Assembly (NCBI GenBank): GCA_009780435.1
Contig: WRAB01000018.1
Coordinates: forward strand, 1 to 42,309
Reading direction: 5' to 3'
Source: Oscillospiraceae bacterium
Lineage (GTDB): Bacteria; Bacillota; Clostridia; Oscillospirales; Oscillospiraceae
Length of the DNA: 42,309 nucleotides
Shown here: piece by piece, positions 33,169-40,869 of the stretch
Numbering within the stretch: position 1 is the first letter of the stretch
Layout of the letters: every line of letters begins with the position of its first letter
Made by a program: the position numbers and the translations under genes
The notes under the pieces: model-generated
The model's database searches: none
What the model was told of the DNA's origin: nothing
What the model saw: the letters and a program-made list of their open reading frames with translations, nothing else

Positions 33169-34599
33169 ATGACGGATTTGATTGCCATTGTTGCCGCACC
33201 GTTTGCCTTTATTTTGCGGACGCTATCCCAATTTTTGGACAGTTATGGCTGGGCTCTGATTATCCTTGCCCTGTTGATCTCCCTGATCCGGTTGCCCTTT
33301 GAAATGAAGGGAAAGCGCGGTACCATTATGCAGAGCTTGCTTGGGCCGCGGATGAAGGAGATCCAAGAAAAACATAAAGGCAATCCGCAAAAAGTGAACC
33401 AGGAGATGCAAAAGTTATATCAAGAGGAAAACTTTAAGCCGTTCAGTGGCTGTGTTTGGCAAATTTTCCCTATGGTAATTCTCTTGATCCTCTTTCAAAT
33501 TATCCGGGAACCCTTGACCCATCTGATGGGATTGAGTCCAGAGCAGATTGAACTCCTGCGCACTACATTAGAGGGGTTGCCTACGCAATATAATATCCAC
33601 TTGCACGGTGGCGCCTTTGAGCAGGTGACGATAGCCGGGTACATCCGGGAGTTTTTCGGAAGGCTACACGCCGTTGTGCCTGAGATTTACAACCTGAACA
33701 TGAACCTTTGGGGGGTCATAGACCTGGGACGTATTCCCAATTGGCAGTTTTGGACGTGGGAGGATCCTGGCCTACAGGATGTCGCTTTGTTTATGCTACC
33801 CGTTCTCTCCGCCGGTCTGCTCTTTGCCCAACAGAAAGTGATGATGGCGCTCAACTTTATGCCCCAGGGCGGGCAGAACCAGCAGATGGCGCAGATGATG
33901 AAGACCATGACGTTCATGATGCCACTTGCCAGTTTGTTTATCGGATTTACTTTCCCGGCGGCCATGAGTATCTACTGGATTTCTACGAGCCTTTTCTCTA
34001 CGCTGCTCAATGTGGCGTTTACAGGGAGATATAAGAGAATGTACGAGGCCATCAAAGGGGAGATGGAGGCCAAGCAAAAAGAGCGGGAGGCGGAATTTGA
34101 GGCCAGACGTCAGGAGACGGAGCGCCTCCGGGCGTTAAATGCCACAAAAGAGAATAAGGGAACCTCCAAGAAGAAAAAGCATCTTCAAGAAAGAGAGCGG
34201 GAGCGCCAACGGCAAGCGGCCCAGCGGCAGGAGGAGAGTCCGTCAGCGGATGTGGCGGAGGGACACAATCCGTCTCAAGAGGGGCATCGGAAGTATGCCA
34301 GAGGGCGCGCCTATGATCCAGATCGGTTCTTGCGGTCCGAGGGCGAGGAACAGCATGATCCGGATTTGAACCTCGATGAGATTGAAGAGATTGAAGTAGA
34401 CGAGTTCGAGGAGATACCGGAGCTGGAGGATGATGTGCAAGTGGAATCTTCTTCAGTGGACGCATTTTCGATGGAGTCGTTGCCGACGGCGAAGTTACCT
34501 GATTTGGACATTGAGCCGGAGCTTGAGAGCGATCTGGGCGGAGATAGTGCTTGGGAAGACGATGATGATAGCTGGGACGACGAAGAAGACAATCGGTAG
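33169..34599 (+). CDS. yidC: YidC/OxaI membrane protein insertase with long acidic tail
   Basis: A 476-residue protein. The Oxa1 core (residues ~1-290) shows YGWALIILALLISLIRLPFEMKGKRGTIMQSLLGPRMKEIQEKHKG, FPMVILLILFQIIREPL and, further on, FMMPLASLFIGFTFPAAMSIYWISTSLFSTL, the conserved last two helices. It inserts proteins into the inner membrane. After a basic coiled region (EAKQKEREAEFEARRQE) comes an unusual ~100-residue acidic tail with many Asp/Glu/Ser ending DDEEDNR. ATG 33169 is preferred: GGAG lies 11 bases upstream and the product then starts with the first hydrophobic segment; the upstream 29 residues are not family-like. No signal peptide Cys typical of Bacillus SpoIIIJ was seen. 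Confidence 0.93.
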   Translation: MTDLIAIVAAPFAFILRTLSQFLDSYGWALIILALLISLIRLPFEMKGKRGTIMQSLLGPRMKEIQEKHKGNPQKVNQEMQKLYQEENFKPFSGCVWQIFPMVILLILFQIIREPLTHLMGLSPEQIELLRTTLEGLPTQYNIHLHGGAFEQVTIAGYIREFFGRLHAVVPEIYNLNMNLWGVIDLGRIPNWQFWTWEDPGLQDVALFMLPVLSAGLLFAQQKVMMALNFMPQGGQNQQMAQMMKTMTFMMPLASLFIGFTFPAAMSIYWISTSLFSTLLNVAFTGRYKRMYEAIKGEMEAKQKEREAEFEARRQETERLRALNATKENKGTSKKKKHLQERERERQRQAAQRQEESPSADVAEGHNPSQEGHRKYARGRAYDPDRFLRSEGEEQHDPDLNLDEIEEIEVDEFEEIPELEDDVQVESSSVDAFSMESLPTAKLPDLDIEPELESDLGGDSAWEDDDDSWDDEEDNR

Positions 34600-34636
34600 G
34601 GAATAGCCGAAGAAGATTTTTAGAAGGGAGTTTCTT

Positions 34637-35464
34637 ATGCGCGAAACATCCATTGAAGTAGCCGGAAGGACAGAGGACGACGCCATCCAAACCGCCCTGC
34701 GGAAGATTGGGCTAGATCGGGATGAGGTGTCTGTGGAGATTGTCGAGCGGGCGAAAGCCGGATTCCTAGGAATTGGTGCTACGCCTGCCATTGTGAAAGT
34801 GACCTATATGACAGATGCGCCGGAGGAAATTGTGCCAGAACTGGAGTCCGAGGTGCCTGTGAAAGCTGCAAAATCGGAAAAGGCTCCGGCGGTGAAGGCC
34901 GTGGCCGTATCTGGGGCCAATGCTCCAGTGGCGGACAGGGCGCAGCAGTTTCTGGAAGGACTCTTTGTGCAGATGGGAACTACTGCTGCGGTTTTGGTTC
35001 GGGAAGAGAAAGGGAACCTCCGCATTGAACTGGAAGGACCCAATATGGGACAGTTGATTGGCCGCCGAGGGGAGACGTTGGATGCGATTTCCCATCTAAC
35101 CAGCTATGTAGTCAACCGGGGGGCGGATAAGCGGACACGGATCAGTGTGGATGCGGAAAATTACCGAAAGAAGCGGGAAGATGCCCTAATCCGACTGGCC
35201 CACAAGACGGCGGAAAAGGCTGTTCGGTACAAAAAAAATATGGGCCTTGAACCCATGAACTCCTATGAGCGCCATGTAATCCATGCAGCGCTCCAGAACG
35301 TGGAAAATGTGTCCACGTACTCCACGGGGACGGAGCCAAATCGGCGGGTGTTCGTCGCATTTAACCGCACGGCGAAGCCGTCGTCTGGGGGCGGTTCTAG
35401 TTCTGATTCCAGTTCGAATTCTAGTGCTAGTCCTAGCGCTAGGACTCACCGGGAGTGGGCGTAG
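34637..35464 (+). CDS. jag: RNA-binding protein Jag/KhpB
   Basis: A 275-residue protein with Jag-N (residues 1-55: IEVAGRTEDDAIQTALRKIGLDRDEVSVEIVERAKAGFLGIG), a KH domain with the GRRGETLDAI loop and an R3H domain ending with the family motif RIHAAL-like HVIHAALQNVENVSTYSTGTEPNRRV. Jag/KhpB pairs with KhpA and regulates cell elongation and division in Firmicutes. A Ser/Gly-rich tail of ~25 residues (SSSDSSSNSSASPSART) follows, encoded by a GC/AT dinucleotide-like run at ~35390-35445 (TAGT/CTAG repeats). The gene ends the rpmH operon with a strong terminator. mnmE and mnmG, which often follow, are absent. Confidence 0.95.
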   Translation: MRETSIEVAGRTEDDAIQTALRKIGLDRDEVSVEIVERAKAGFLGIGATPAIVKVTYMTDAPEEIVPELESEVPVKAAKSEKAPAVKAVAVSGANAPVADRAQQFLEGLFVQMGTTAAVLVREEKGNLRIELEGPNMGQLIGRRGETLDAISHLTSYVVNRGADKRTRISVDAENYRKKREDALIRLAHKTAEKAVRYKKNMGLEPMNSYERHVIHAALQNVENVSTYSTGTEPNRRVFVAFNRTAKPSSGGGSSSDSSSNSSASPSARTHREWA

Positions 35465-35492
35465 AGTCCTCATTATTACACCGAATCAAATT

Positions 35493-35528
35493 AAAATCGG
35501 CTGTCGTTGTGAAGCGACAGCCGATTTT
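35493..35528. terminator. Bidirectional terminator between jag and guaD
   Basis: AAAATCGGCTGTCG (35493-35506) and CGACAGCCGATTTT (35515-35528), perfect 14-bp stem, 8-nt loop, A-run on one side and T-run on the other. It serves the convergent jag and guaD transcripts. Confidence 0.92.
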
Positions 35529-35532
35529 CAGG

Positions 35533-36810
35533 TTAGAGAGCAAGTTCCATCCCCTGGACATATTTCTTTTGAATATGCCGGTTATCCGAGAGATAGATCA
35601 CTCTGGCCAAGCGGTCGGGGAGGGGGAGGGATTCTCTTGGGGGGGTGAGGGTGGAATCGTCGATGATGAGGGCGTCCAGATCGTAGCCCGCTTGGAAACT
35701 GCCGACTTTGCCGAAGAAGCCGCCGCCGCCGCGGGTGGCGAGATAGAAGGCCTCCTCCAAGGTGAGTGGTTTTGTAGTCTGATCCATGAGGCGCCAGTAG
35801 AGCTTGGAGACGGCAATGGCGTCAGATATGGCACGGAAAATGGAGGTGTGGACGCCGCCGGCCACATCGCTACCCAGCCCGACGGGAATACCCAGGTTCA
35901 GGAATTTTCGGATAGGCGCGATACCGGAAGAGAGGTTCATATTGGACTGGGGGCAGTGGGCCACCCAGATTTTTTGTGCTTGCATCAGAGTGAGTTCTTC
36001 TTTGTCGGGCCAGACGCAATGGGCCATGACCGTGGGGACATTGCCGCCGAATAGGCCGTGCTGGTAATAGGCATGGGCGTAGCTTTCGGCCTCGGGAACG
36101 AGATCCTTGACCCAGGTAATCTCTTGCTTGTTCTCTGACAGATGAGACTGGACGGGGAGATTCCATTGGAGCTGGAGTTGGCCCAGGCCCGCCATGAGTT
36201 CGTCGGAACAGGCGGGGATGAAGCGGGGGGTGAGAATAGGGGCGGTGCGGCTATAGCGGCCATTGACCTCTGTGAGCCAAGTCTGGGTGTCGGCGAGGGA
36301 TGTGCTGGCGTCTTGCTCTTTGAGGGGAGCGGGGGCGTTGCGATCCATATTGACCTTGCCCACCATTGTGATGAGACCGGAGTGCTCCAAGAGATCCATC
36401 AGGCGGATGGTGGCGGGGACGTGGCGGGTGGCAAAGATATTGGCACGGGTCGTGGGGCCTTGCCGGAGGTCTTGTACGAAGGACTTGTAGGCGCCATCGG
36501 CGTAGGCCAAGTCCGCATAGCGGGCCTCCTCCGGGAAGGTGTGGGTATTGAGCCAGTCGATGAGTTCCAAATCCATGCCGAGGGCGCGGAAACCGAACTG
36601 GGGGGCGTGAATGTGGAGGTCGGTGAGGCCGGGGAGGATCAGGTGTTTGGAGTAGTCCACGAGGGGGAGGCCTTTGTACTGCTCCGGTAGGGTTTGGAAT
36701 ATGCCGGCGCTTTGGCCGTCTATGCAGACTAGATAGGCATTTTGGACAGTCTGCAGGGCTTGTGGGGCGATGCTGTGGCAGATGTCGCCTTTTAATATGA
36801 AACTGGTCAT
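35533..36810 (-). CDS. guaD: Guanine deaminase
   Basis: A 425-residue amidohydrolase. Metal site HIHAPQ with the preceding LILPGLTDL (H-x-H, residues ~65-75), QSHLSEN with the conserved His and Glu, VMAHCVWPDKEE, the catalytic segment AHCPQSNMNLSSGIAP and GLGSDVAGGVHTSI, as in GuaD and related deaminases. It hydrolyses guanine to xanthine and ammonia in the cytoplasm, opening guanine catabolism. ATG 36810 has AGGAGG 7 bases upstream. It is preceded by a guanine-type riboswitch and its own promoter, so the purine assignment is mutually supported. Ends 5 bases before the shared terminator. Confidence 0.93.
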   Translation of the reverse strand: MTSFILKGDICHSIAPQALQTVQNAYLVCIDGQSAGIFQTLPEQYKGLPLVDYSKHLILPGLTDLHIHAPQFGFRALGMDLELIDWLNTHTFPEEARYADLAYADGAYKSFVQDLRQGPTTRANIFATRHVPATIRLMDLLEHSGLITMVGKVNMDRNAPAPLKEQDASTSLADTQTWLTEVNGRYSRTAPILTPRFIPACSDELMAGLGQLQLQWNLPVQSHLSENKQEITWVKDLVPEAESYAHAYYQHGLFGGNVPTVMAHCVWPDKEELTLMQAQKIWVAHCPQSNMNLSSGIAPIRKFLNLGIPVGLGSDVAGGVHTSIFRAISDAIAVSKLYWRLMDQTTKPLTLEEAFYLATRGGGGFFGKVGSFQAGYDLDALIIDDSTLTPPRESLPLPDRLARVIYLSDNRHIQKKYVQGMELAL

Positions 36811-36840
36811 GTGATGGCCTCCTTTCCGGCTGTGACACAA

Positions 36841-36963
36841 CAAAAAACTACCGCAATGTGGTATCTAGGATTCCCCTGTTTGGATGTGACTAATCCGGGA
36901 CTCATAGACAACTATTTACGGTAGTTGGTAGAGACGTCTATCCCTATTATAGACTTATATGAG
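36841..36963 (-). promoter_or_regulatory. Guanine-type purine riboswitch upstream of guaD, predicted ON-switch
   Basis: Aptamer 36963-36901: P1 CTCATA/TATGAG, J1/2 TAA, P2 GTCTAT/ATAGAC with loop AATAGGG, J2/3 GTCTCTAC, P3 CAACTA/TAGTTG with loop CCGTAAA, matching the purine consensus including the loop-loop GG/CC. The specificity base (74) is C, meaning guanine rather than adenine. Deviations are C at 48 and U at 73 (normally U and A). Platform: AACTACCGTAA (36926-36916) inside P3 and its loop can pair over 11 bp with TTGCGGTAGTT (36856-36846), directly followed by T residues (36845-36842). Ligand binding would hold P3 and prevent this terminator, so guanine should switch guaD ON. Confidence 0.85.
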
Positions 36964-36973
36964 AAACATGGAT

Positions 36974-37002
36974 AGTCTATACATATTTGTCTCAATTGTC
37001 AA
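36974..37002 (-). promoter_or_regulatory. Promoter of the guaD riboswitch transcript
   Basis: Minus strand TTGACA (37002-36997), 17-bp spacer, TAGACT (36979-36974). Transcription starting near 36967 would begin just before the first base of aptamer stem P1. Confidence 0.65.
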
Positions 37003-37008
37003 GGGAAA

Positions 37009-37962
37009 TCAACGTCTAGCATGGTGGTAGACTTGGCCGGGGACAGGTTCGATGCGGCGGAGTTCGAACAGTTCGGAGACGGTGACGAAAGTGTAGCCAG
37101 CCGCCAATAGGCGATCGACGGTGATGATGGCGGCGTCAATGGTAGTTGGATAGACGTCGTGCATGAGGATAATGTCGCCACATCGGACGGTGGGTCGCCC
37201 GTTTCTGTCGAACATGTGGGAGAGGATAGCTTGCACGTTTCGCCGCTCCCAGTCTCTCGTGTCGATGGACCATAGGATGATGGGGTAACCCATCTCTCCG
37301 GCGATAGTTCGGACGGTTCTGTTGAGGGCGCCGTAGGGTGGGCGCAGAGTGGCAGGACGCTGGCCGGTAGTGTTGAAAATGGTGTTTTGGGCCAAGGTCA
37401 GTTCATTTCGTATAGTGGCGACGCTCTGGCGAGAGAGGTCGCGGTGGTTTTGTGTATGGTTGCCCAACTCATGACCTTCCGCGGCGATACGGGCTGCGAT
37501 GTGGGGGTGCCGATTCACTTGAGAACCCAGGACATAGAAGGTGGCCGGTACATTCCGGGCGGCCAAGGCGTCTAGGAGACGCTCGGTGTGTGGGCTGGGG
37601 CCGTCGTCAAAAGTGAGAGCGACGAATGGGCCTGTGGGGGCCGGGGCTACGGTGGTGGCGACAGGCCGTGGTCTCTGGGGAATAGAGCGACGCTGTTCAG
37701 GAGAGAAGTCGTACATGGGGTCGCCCTCTGATCTCAATTGGAGAGAGGGTGTGTTTTGGGTGTTGGTCAGCAGTGCCGCTCGCATCCGTTGCATTGTCTG
37801 TTGCTCTCTTGTCGGGAGAGGCTCTTGTGTCGCCTGTGTTTCCTGTGTCGGGTGAGGCTCTTGGGTGGCGGCGGAATAGGTGGGGAATAGGGTGGTTAAA
37901 AGGAGGGCGCAGATGACGAATAGGAGAAATGTTCTTGTGCGCGCAGAATATGTATCTTTCAT
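37009..37962 (-). CDS. Secreted polysaccharide deacetylase (NodB/CE4 family)
   Basis: A 317-residue protein with an N-terminal signal or anchor (RTFLLFVICALLLTTLFPTYSA), a Pro/Thr/Gln-rich linker (~residues 25-110) and a CE4 domain: motif 1 LTFDDGPSP, motif 2 HELGNHTQNH (metal-binding H...H), motif 3 RPPYG, then ILWSIDTRDW and GDIILMHD. All catalytic residues of zinc-dependent de-N-acetylases are present, so it probably removes acetyl groups from peptidoglycan or another exported glycan. ATG 37962 has AGGAGG 9 bases upstream. The guaD promoter begins 6 bases beyond the stop. Confidence 0.92.
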   Translation of the reverse strand: MKDTYSARTRTFLLFVICALLLTTLFPTYSAATQEPHPTQETQATQEPLPTREQQTMQRMRAALLTNTQNTPSLQLRSEGDPMYDFSPEQRRSIPQRPRPVATTVAPAPTGPFVALTFDDGPSPHTERLLDALAARNVPATFYVLGSQVNRHPHIAARIAAEGHELGNHTQNHRDLSRQSVATIRNELTLAQNTIFNTTGQRPATLRPPYGALNRTVRTIAGEMGYPIILWSIDTRDWERRNVQAILSHMFDRNGRPTVRCGDIILMHDVYPTTIDAAIITVDRLLAAGYTFVTVSELFELRRIEPVPGQVYHHARR

Positions 37963-38057
37963 AGGGTGTACCCTCCTGAAAAAGATATAGTGCATATACC
38001 AAGTATAACATATTATTCGTCAAGGAGAAACACTTTTCTTGAATTTTCAACATAAAT

Positions 38058-39026
38058 TCAGTCGAGTTGGTAGCGGAAGTATTTTGATAGAAACGGGATG
38101 TTTGGACTGGTGAATTCTTGGTGGTTTAAATCGTTCAATACGCCGGCATCGGTGGAGAAGGTGAAGCGGATTCTATAGGCCCAAAGGGCTTGATGGGGTT
38201 CGGCGTAGAGCTTGTTTTGATCGGGAGCACCGTATTTGGGGTCACCTAGGAGGGGGCAGCCTAGAAAGGCCATTTGGGCGCGGATTTGGTGGGTGCGGCC
38301 TGTTTCCAGTTTGCACTCTACGAGAGAGAGATTGTCCCTGGTTTCCAGGGTTTTGTAGTCGGTGATGGCGGATTTGGTGTTTCTGGATTCAGTGGCCGAG
38401 ACGGTGACTTTGTTTTGGCGGGGATTTTTGCTGATGTGACCCTCAATCCGGCCAGCGGGGGGATTGGGGCGGCCATGGACGACTAGGAGATAGTATTTGT
38501 CAATTTCATGGGTTCGGATTTTTTCGTTTAGAATTTTGAGGGCCGGGGCGGTTTTGGCGGCGAGGATCAGGCCGCCGGTGTTGCGATCCAAGCGGTTGCA
38601 GAGGGCGGGGGTGAAACTCTGCTCAATTTTGGGATCCCATTGACCGGTGTGGTAGAGGTGGGATTTGATCTGGTCGATGAGCGTGGGTTCGCCTTGGGTG
38701 TTGCCGCTATGGGAGAGGAGGCCGGGTGGTTTTTCTGCTATGAGGACGCGGGCGTCCTCATAGCAGATTTGCAGATTTGGTTTGGGGTCGAGAAAATAGG
38801 CGGACGCTGCTTGAGATGCCTCGAAGAATTCGTCGGAGATGTAGAGTTGGAGGGTGTCGCCCTCTGTGAGACGGTAGTTTTGTTCTGTCCGCTTACCGTT
38901 TAGCTTGATGCGTTTTTGGCGGATGTATTTTTGCGCCAGAGGGCCCGGGAGGAGCGGGACGGCCTTTTGGAGAAAGCGATCCAGGCGCTGGTTGGCATCG
39001 TTCGTCGTGATGGTGAGTTCTCGCAT
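38058..39026 (-). CDS. RluA-family rRNA/tRNA pseudouridine synthase
   Basis: A 322-residue protein with an N-terminal S4 RNA-binding domain (QRLDRFLQKAVPLLPGPLAQKYIRQKRIKLNGKR) and the RluA catalytic domain: LIAEKPPGLLSHSG, then CNRLDRNTGGLILAAKT, where the Asp in RLD attacks the uridine, and ECKLETGRTHQIRAQMAFLGCPLLGDPKYG. It converts specific uridines to pseudouridine. The open frame extends upstream through a palindromic repeat; ATG 39026 with GAGG upstream gives the family start. Its predicted promoter (39117-39145) diverges from that of the TetR gene. Confidence 0.92.
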   Translation of the reverse strand: MRELTITTNDANQRLDRFLQKAVPLLPGPLAQKYIRQKRIKLNGKRTEQNYRLTEGDTLQLYISDEFFEASQAASAYFLDPKPNLQICYEDARVLIAEKPPGLLSHSGNTQGEPTLIDQIKSHLYHTGQWDPKIEQSFTPALCNRLDRNTGGLILAAKTAPALKILNEKIRTHEIDKYYLLVVHGRPNPPAGRIEGHISKNPRQNKVTVSATESRNTKSAITDYKTLETRDNLSLVECKLETGRTHQIRAQMAFLGCPLLGDPKYGAPDQNKLYAEPHQALWAYRIRFTFSTDAGVLNDLNHQEFTSPNIPFLSKYFRYQLD

Positions 39027-39051
39027 GGTATACCTCGCTGTACCGTGTTCT

Positions 39052-39084
39052 GTGTTTTCCCCCGCCGAAGGCGGGGGAAAACAC
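39052..39084. repeat. GC-rich palindrome, copy in the RluA leader
   Basis: Perfect 15-bp arms GTGTTTTCCCCCGCC and GGCGGGGGAAAACAC around GAA, 26 bases upstream of the RluA start codon, the same distance as copy 1 upstream of the MFS gene. Confidence 0.85.
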
Positions 39085-39116
39085 AAGGGAGCCCTTTTCC
39101 GAAGTGACATGCCCTG

Positions 39117-39145
39117 ATTGTATTACAGTGCAGGGATGCTGTCAA
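39117..39145 (-). promoter_or_regulatory. Promoter of the RluA-family gene
   Basis: Minus strand TTGACA (39145-39140), 17-bp spacer, TACAAT (39122-39117). The transcript would include the palindromic repeat in its ~85-nt leader. Confidence 0.75.
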
Positions 39146-39161
39146 CAAAGATAGAGGTTTT

Positions 39162-39175
39162 TTGAGTTGACTCAA
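39162..39175. promoter_or_regulatory. Candidate TetR operator
   Basis: TTGAGT-TG-ACTCAA, a 14-bp palindrome between the two divergent promoters, just upstream of the -35 of the TetR gene. Autoregulation by the TetR protein is a guess from position. Confidence 0.45.
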
Positions 39176-39180
39176 CTGTA

Positions 39181-39209
39181 TTGACTTATTTTCTTGTGTG
39201 TGCTACACT
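39181..39209 (+). promoter_or_regulatory. Promoter of the TetR regulator gene
   Basis: TTGACT (39181-39186), 17-bp spacer, TACACT (39204-39209). Confidence 0.7.
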
Positions 39210-39256
39210 AAAAAACATGTCGGAAAACCGCTAAAATCGGAGAAGGAGTGATGGTT

Positions 39257-39904
39257 GTGGGACGGAAGAAGAATTTGGCCCAGCGGGTGTTTATTATTAA
39301 GACAGCCTATGGATTGTTTCTGGAAGAGGGCTATGATACGGTGACCACAAAACGGGTGGCGGAAGCGGCGGGACTGGCCCATTCGCTGCTGCACTACTAC
39401 TATCCGACGAAATCTGATCTCTTGACGGATGTGGTCAATACGATGATCGCCAAGCTACACAGCTATTTGGGCCAACAGGAAGTGGATATGTCTGATCGGC
39501 TGTATGTCTATGGACTGTTCAATCGCCTGTTTTTTGAGGTGCTGGCTGTAAATCGGAAGCTTTGGGGGATATATCAGCCCGCGTTGACGGATGGGACGGT
39601 ACTCCGCCGGTGGACAAAATATTCTATAGAGAAGTTTGGGCTCTACCCACCGGATGCCTCGGAGAAGGTGAAACTGGCCCCCTATCTGCTGGGGGGAAGC
39701 ATGGGGCAGATATTGCCGCTCTATGTGGATTTTGAGGTGGAGATGGAACTCCGGGATACGGTGAATCTGGCACTGGAGTCGTTTTATGGGATGAGCGGTG
39801 TGACGAAGGCGTGGATATATGCTACCATTGGCTTGATTGACCGGCGGATGACCCAGCCATTTGTGCGGGGGTTCCTCGACGAGTTTTCGCAGATGATGCG
39901 GTAG
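39257..39904 (+). CDS. TetR/AcrR-family transcriptional regulator
   Basis: A 215-residue protein. The N-terminal helix-turn-helix reads IIKTAYGLFLEEGYDTVTTKRVAEAAGLAHSLLHYYYPTKSDLLTDV (residues ~12-58), a typical TetR DNA-binding domain (lHYYYp.K.dLl). The remaining helical ligand domain has no recognisable specificity. GTG 39257 is taken because AAGGAG ends 8 bases upstream; ATG 39251 is only 2 bases away from it. It faces away from the RluA gene across a palindromic site. No obvious target gene (efflux pump or enzyme) is adjacent; the small hydrophobic protein downstream is the only candidate in the same direction. Confidence 0.88.
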   Translation: MGRKKNLAQRVFIIKTAYGLFLEEGYDTVTTKRVAEAAGLAHSLLHYYYPTKSDLLTDVVNTMIAKLHSYLGQQEVDMSDRLYVYGLFNRLFFEVLAVNRKLWGIYQPALTDGTVLRRWTKYSIEKFGLYPPDASEKVKLAPYLLGGSMGQILPLYVDFEVEMELRDTVNLALESFYGMSGVTKAWIYATIGLIDRRMTQPFVRGFLDEFSQMMR

Positions 39905-39936
39905 GCCTAGTGGGCTAGGGTTACGAAGGATGTGAG

Positions 39937-39975
39937 AATGCTCGGCGGTAGCGAATATCGCCGAGCATTTGAATT
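39937..39975 (+). terminator. Terminator of the TetR gene
   Basis: TGCTCGGCG (39939-39947) and CGCCGAGCA (39959-39967), with AA/TT extension, followed by TTTGAATTT. The T-run is interrupted. Confidence 0.65.
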
Positions 39976-40052
39976 TAATCTTTTTCTAATCTTACTCAAA
40001 TGGGAAGAGGCGTCGTTTTGTGGTAGGATATTGCCATAGAGGAGGGATTACT

Positions 40053-40262
40053 ATGTGGGAATTGATTACGTTGCCCTTTCGGTTGATATTTGCCATATTG
40101 AGTGGAATCATCGGGGTGATTGGAGCCATATTAGGCGTCATTGGCAGTGTGATTGGCGCCATCGGGACGCTGATTGGCGTCGTATTTGGCCTCGCGGCGC
40201 TGTTGCTCTTGCCGCTGTTGATTTATCTCATTTGGCGGGTAGTAAAACAGCAGCAACAATAG
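40053..40262 (+). CDS. Small hydrophobic membrane protein, 69 residues
   Basis: Two membrane segments with a Gly/Ile repeat: LIFAILSGIIGVIGAILGVIGSVIGAIGTLIGVVFG, where Gly recurs every three or four residues (GxxGxxxG), then LAALLLLPLLIYLIWRVV and a KQQQQ end. No family recognised with certainty; Gly-zipper helices of this sort pack tightly and oligomerise. AGGAGG lies 8 bases before ATG 40053. It is single, with a strong terminator behind. A membrane-active peptide (toxin-like) or a small envelope stress protein are both possible. Confidence 0.6.
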   Translation: MWELITLPFRLIFAILSGIIGVIGAILGVIGSVIGAIGTLIGVVFGLAALLLLPLLIYLIWRVVKQQQQ

Positions 40263-40280
40263 TAGGCTTGCGTAAAAAAT

Positions 40281-40312
40281 AAGACGTTCCGTTTTGGGGG
40301 CGTCTTTTTTTG
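40281..40312 (+). terminator. Terminator after the small hydrophobic protein
   Basis: AAGACG (40281-40286) and CGTCTT (40301-40306) with a 14-nt loop, followed by a continuous T-run TTTTTTTG. Confidence 0.75.
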
Positions 40313-40335
40313 TTTATCGGTATACAAGTCCATTA

Positions 40336-40350
40336 GTCAGCTGCGCTGAC
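40336..40350. repeat. Short palindrome of the GTCAG family, before the terminase genes
   Basis: GTCAG-CTGCG-CTGAC followed by AGTTCC; related to GTCAGGC-GTA-GCCTGAC at 42133-42149 and the diverged copy at 13419. The rest of 40313-40512 shows no gene. Confidence 0.5.
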
Positions 40351-40512
40351 AGTTCCTTTGCGCCACAGGCACCCCTTCTGCCGAGCCAATCGCTTCAAAT
40401 ACATGCCGCAAAAAAAGATGGGGCTGTCGACCGACGGCCTCGCCTTTTGTTCGGCTTGTCCGGTGGGGATGTGGTATGCTGGGGGCAATTTGGGGAAATG
40501 GGGGGATCGTTC

Positions 40513-40869
40513 TTGACTGAGAAACAGAAGAAATTCGCGGATGTTTTTTTGCGCTCCGGTGATGGAGAATTGGCGCTTCGTGAGGCGGAGTATAAGGGGT
40601 CTTGGACGCTAAAGCGGGTTTTGGCCATAGATGCAGTAGGGGCGTATCTGTGTAGCCAGATGATTGTGGCCGATGAGAAGGAGGTGGCGGCGTTTTTTTC
40701 CGCTGTGATGCGGGGAGAGCCGGCGGCGGACGAAAAACTGCCGGGGGTGAAAGAACAATTGAAGGCGGCGGAGTTGTTGGGAAAGCATTTTGGGATGTTT
40801 GCAGATCGGGAGAGTCGTGGGGCCGGGGATTTGGGTTCGGTTGAGTTTGTCGGAGATGAATTGCTTTGA
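40513..40869 (+). CDS. Phage terminase small subunit (terS-like)
   Basis: A 118-residue protein starting LTEKQKKFADVFLRSGDGELALREAEYKG, the characteristic beginning of PBSX-type terminase small subunits (LT.kQ..FadeYl..gna..A...AGY), which recognise the packaging site. TTG 40513 is chosen from that homology and the G-run upstream (40499-40505); the longer frame from 40294 runs through a repeat. Its C-terminal part (LKAAELLGKHFGMFADR) matches the usual KAleLLGKh.gmf ending. It overlaps the large subunit by 4 bases. Confidence 0.82.
   Translation: MTEKQKKFADVFLRSGDGELALREAEYKGSWTLKRVLAIDAVGAYLCSQMIVADEKEVAAFFSAVMRGEPAADEKLPGVKEQLKAAELLGKHFGMFADRESRGAGDLGSVEFVGDELL

Noticed and set aside
37980-38057. 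Promoter for the polysaccharide deacetylase
   Set aside because: TTGACG is present on the minus strand, but no -10 box lies at 16-18 bases; TATACT is too close and TATATG too far, so I did not call one.
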